Assembly: GCA_015065425.1 (NCBI GenBank)
Contig: SVQH01000005.1
Coordinates: forward strand, 1 to 64,000
Length of the DNA stretch: 64,000 bases
Source: Oscillospiraceae bacterium
GTDB taxonomy: Bacteria > Bacillota > Clostridia > Oscillospirales > Acutalibacteraceae
Reading direction: 5' to 3'
Under the pieces are notes generated by a model, which had not been told where the DNA came from, did not search any database, and saw only the letters and a program-made list of their open reading frames with translations. The position numbers and the translations under genes were made by a program. This document shows, piece by piece, positions 63,101 to 64,000 of the stretch. Position 1 is the stretch's first letter, and each line of letters starts with the position of its first letter.

Positions 63101-63749
63101 TTGTCTTTGAATCAGTCACATCCTCGGTAAACTTTCCGCCGTCAGCAAGAATAAGTCTGTAGCCGTCGGAGGTCTTTACGGAATAAGAAAGACTTCCGCC
63201 CATATTTGCATCAAAAGAGGTAAACTGATGATAAGCATCGGAAAAACCAAGGTCTTTATATATTTCGGCAAATTCGGGAGGAGTAGTAATTCTTCCCGGC
63301 TCTTTCTTATCATTTACAAAAGTAGATGCTCTTGAATTGTTTATGTCATGATTTCCGGGGGTAACATAAACCGATGCACCCGTTTTCTGCTCAAATGCAA
63401 GAAGCTTTGCAGCAAGTGCCTCATGACCTTCATATTCACCGTTGGTAGTAAGGTCACCTACAAGAACTATGTGCTTTACACCGTTATGCTCAACTTCATA
63501 TTCAAGTGACTCAAGAGATGCATTAAGTATAGCATCAAGGTCATGATATACACAGTTGTGTCCTGAAAGGTAAGTATAAAAAGCTTCCTTTTTATTACCT
63601 GCAAGGCTCTCGGGATAATAGTGAGTATCATTAATAGTGGCGATGGAAAAAACTTCACCTTCCGTTGCCATAGCTACAGGCAGACAAGAGAGCAGAAGTG
63701 CCGCACTGAGAACAAGCGACAGAAATTTTACGGATATTTTCCTGAACAT
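60159..63749 (-). CDS. Secreted double metallophosphoesterase with dockerin
   Basis: The start at 63749 follows GGGAGGA and gives 1196 residues with a signal peptide ending PVAMATEG. Residues about 30-340 form a complete calcineurin-like phosphoesterase: TINDTHYYPE, VGDLTTNGEYEGHEAL, TPGNHDINN, FTHWNMSG and FSGHQHVSD. A helical region follows, then a fibronectin-like/purple-acid-phosphatase N-domain (VTGLEPDTEYVFRFGD). A second, degenerate phosphoesterase domain has lost most ligands (FIHVSETGG, VHTGNL, SPGVNDI). The last 70 residues are a type I dockerin (GDIDFDGAVSSSDARLALR and a second VNKDDVVSSADARLILR). It would be displayed on a cohesin scaffold or the surface; substrate unknown. Confidence 0.88.
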   Translation of the reverse strand: MFRKISVKFLSLVLSAALLLSCLPVAMATEGEVFSIATINDTHYYPESLAGNKKEAFYTYLSGHNCVYHDLDAILNASLESLEYEVEHNGVKHIVLVGDLTTNGEYEGHEALAAKLLAFEQKTGASVYVTPGNHDINNSRASTFVNDKKEPGRITTPPEFAEIYKDLGFSDAYHQFTSFDANMGGSLSYSVKTSDGYRLILADGGKFTEDVTDSKTNEQETAGMFTPELLEWVLSEAEDAKKDGEIPLLFTHWNMSGMNYFHEFLLQGFVIDDAAILQDVLADAGINYTFSGHQHVSDVNITYSDIGNPMYSVITPTLTQFPFSYRVTDFKKNSEGGLDVTFNMKSCDEYSGVKALSGNGNYPAPYRNTGFYKQFGSHADAGDYVYSILKSTLDKYINAIRAEGSIVDYVEKELEIDIEKTVDDLLFGGIKLDGKVVLSGENVMNFLDSLDKQLMERYIYQKTETYALIRETLEKVTQVQVSEYPCTKFIDTYGFGDTEKGGTLGDAVLSVLAYMYLGNEDISDDLFMQDFIEFTGTTEFFDLLIDTVKTYIVDDILVNNILLNISLDLGSFFPGEAADIGGYIQIFYALLLSFLDSGMINVQNKDEFVDALVKFLEGFGDVSLKKLVEAVLSTGLINYGTTIDGLIDSLLNQFLPREAVEATVYQAKIVIGGMVEDSTKDWDVTYTNNGSVEVIPTKEKMQLPVNVTLSMTEDNSTSFTVNWMTKYSVKGSDIEVVEKGEEFTGNPQTENVTAVTRESVYTAPGFDAGTINILPYEAKIMTHSVTVTGLEPDTEYVFRFGDFEKAFTCDSSVTTAPAEDGEFTFIHVSETGGMTPSHYETFGNVMSKADELYPDAAFTVHTGNLVTTPTNDDQWSWAIESAEEIFSSKPFVYSPGVNDIEGNYAVEKFFPVSYAPAQLTDSGYYYSYNYGNAHFIVLNTNAKTSGGTLTREQTSWLKNDLKASDKTWNILIMNESIYGSVTSSTLHTQIVSLMEEYGNIDLILQGSETAYFRTELLQNDRVIAGTEKKVTVKGKDYVTYLDEKGTVAVISGCTTDSFRDAFENDFTDTFNDTELPMFTAVTINGSILTVDAYTVDGDTVTEIDSFAKEKADTELIMGDIDFDGAVSSSDARLALRYSVGLEELSPLAIRCAMVNKDDVVSSADARLILRAAVGLEKFTPGSFVIGKSELSGNVIE

Positions 63750-63851
63750 AACCGTATTCCTCCCAAAAAATAAATATTCAGGATAATTATACATCATTAT
63801 CATAATATTGTAAAGTAAATATTATGATTTATATTCCTTTTATATTAAATT

Positions 63852-63879
63852 CAGCGGCTGCAAATAACTGCAGCCGCTG
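63852..63879 (-). terminator. Terminator of the 3'-most gene
   Basis: CAGCGGCTGCA pairs with TGCAGCCGCTG, immediately beyond the minus-strand stop at 63883; only a short AATTT follows. Confidence 0.7.
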
Positions 63880-63882
63880 TGA

Positions 63883-64000
63883 TTACTCTTCGAGCATTTT
63901 TTCTATTGTTTCTTTGAGTTCTTTCATGCCCTCGCCGTTCTGTGCCGAGGCTTCTATTATGCCGAGAGAGGCTCCGAGAAGAGGATTTTCTGTAAAAGCA
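63883..64000 (-). CDS. C-terminal end of a probable GTPase, cut by the window edge
   Basis: The minus strand reads 38 residues to a stop: AFTENPLLGASLG, then IIEASAQNGEGMKELKETI and EKMLEE. The SAQNGEGMKEL string resembles the SA(x)xGEG(i/m)xEL G5 region of small GTP-binding proteins (TrmE-Era-type or Ras-like). The start and the G1-G4 motifs lie beyond the window, so the exact family cannot be named. Confidence 0.55.
   Translation of the reverse strand, partial: AFTENPLLGASLGIIEASAQNGEGMKELKETIEKMLEE

Overview
The window looks like the chromosome of an uncultured gut Firmicute of class Clostridia, probably Oscillospiraceae/Ruminococcus-like. This is inferred from low GC, strong GGAGG ribosome sites, dockerin-tailed secreted proteins, BspA-type leucine-rich repeats, AgrB/AgrC/LytTR signalling, several glycoside hydrolases and a GGGtGRT/Fe-S scaffold pair. 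There are no rRNA genes, no CRISPR array, no phage structural genes and no recognisable transposase.

Layout. (1) 0-7 kb: the end of a tRNA-Arg(CCT) with its terminator, then a four-gene minus-strand operon: a PocR-like sensor kinase, a lone receiver protein, a 1175-residue HD-phosphohydrolase/Hsp90-like GHKL ATPase and a small membrane protein. This is the best candidate for an undescribed signalling or defence system here. (2) 7-19 kb: a TPR protein, two secreted surface proteins (one with a dockerin), a PsbP-like lipoprotein, and a complete but divergent Agr quorum-sensing locus. Its LytTR regulator, kinase and an XRE regulator are on the minus strand; an unannotated AgrD-like peptide lacking the usual cysteine and an AgrB protease are on the plus strand. 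One promoter element sits 68-74 nt upstream of agrD, the lipoprotein gene and the TPR gene, which suggests a local regulon. (3) 19-24 kb: a GH92 mannosidase, a glycan-binding membrane protein and a beta-lactamase-fold serine hydrolase. (4) 24-29 kb: secreted proteins, including an alpha-toxin-type zinc phospholipase C with all nine metal ligands, between two copies of a 190-bp promoter/leader segment. One copy adjoins an orphan LytTR regulator, the other a deleted remnant of the same gene. (5) 29-37 kb: a sugar symporter with a GH3 glycosidase and a nuclease-family gene remnant, a secreted cysteine peptidase, an AzlCD exporter and a YfcE-type phosphodiesterase. (6) 36.9-37.7 kb: an apparent non-coding transcript with three copies of a leader element also found at the two phospholipase-region promoters. 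(7) 38-54 kb: a zinc-ribbon/DUF5050 protein, a 2253-residue amidase/vWA surface protein, a second LytTR two-component system and a BspA-type LRR protein. Paired ACCGTTCA(T) sites 22 bp apart lie upstream of the giant protein gene and of the regulator operon, so the system probably controls itself and its neighbours. The LRR gene needs a one-base shift in an A9 tract to join its signal peptide to its body. (8) 54-64 kb: a secreted EEP-family hydrolase, a GH116 glycosidase, the GGGtGRT/scaffold pair, a DUF554 membrane protein, a dockerin-tailed double metallophosphoesterase and the 3' end of a probable GTPase gene.

The common theme is peptide- or ligand-sensing LytTR circuits controlling secreted surface proteins, with intracellular glycosidases for host or plant glycans. 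All functional calls come from reading motifs; no database search was run.
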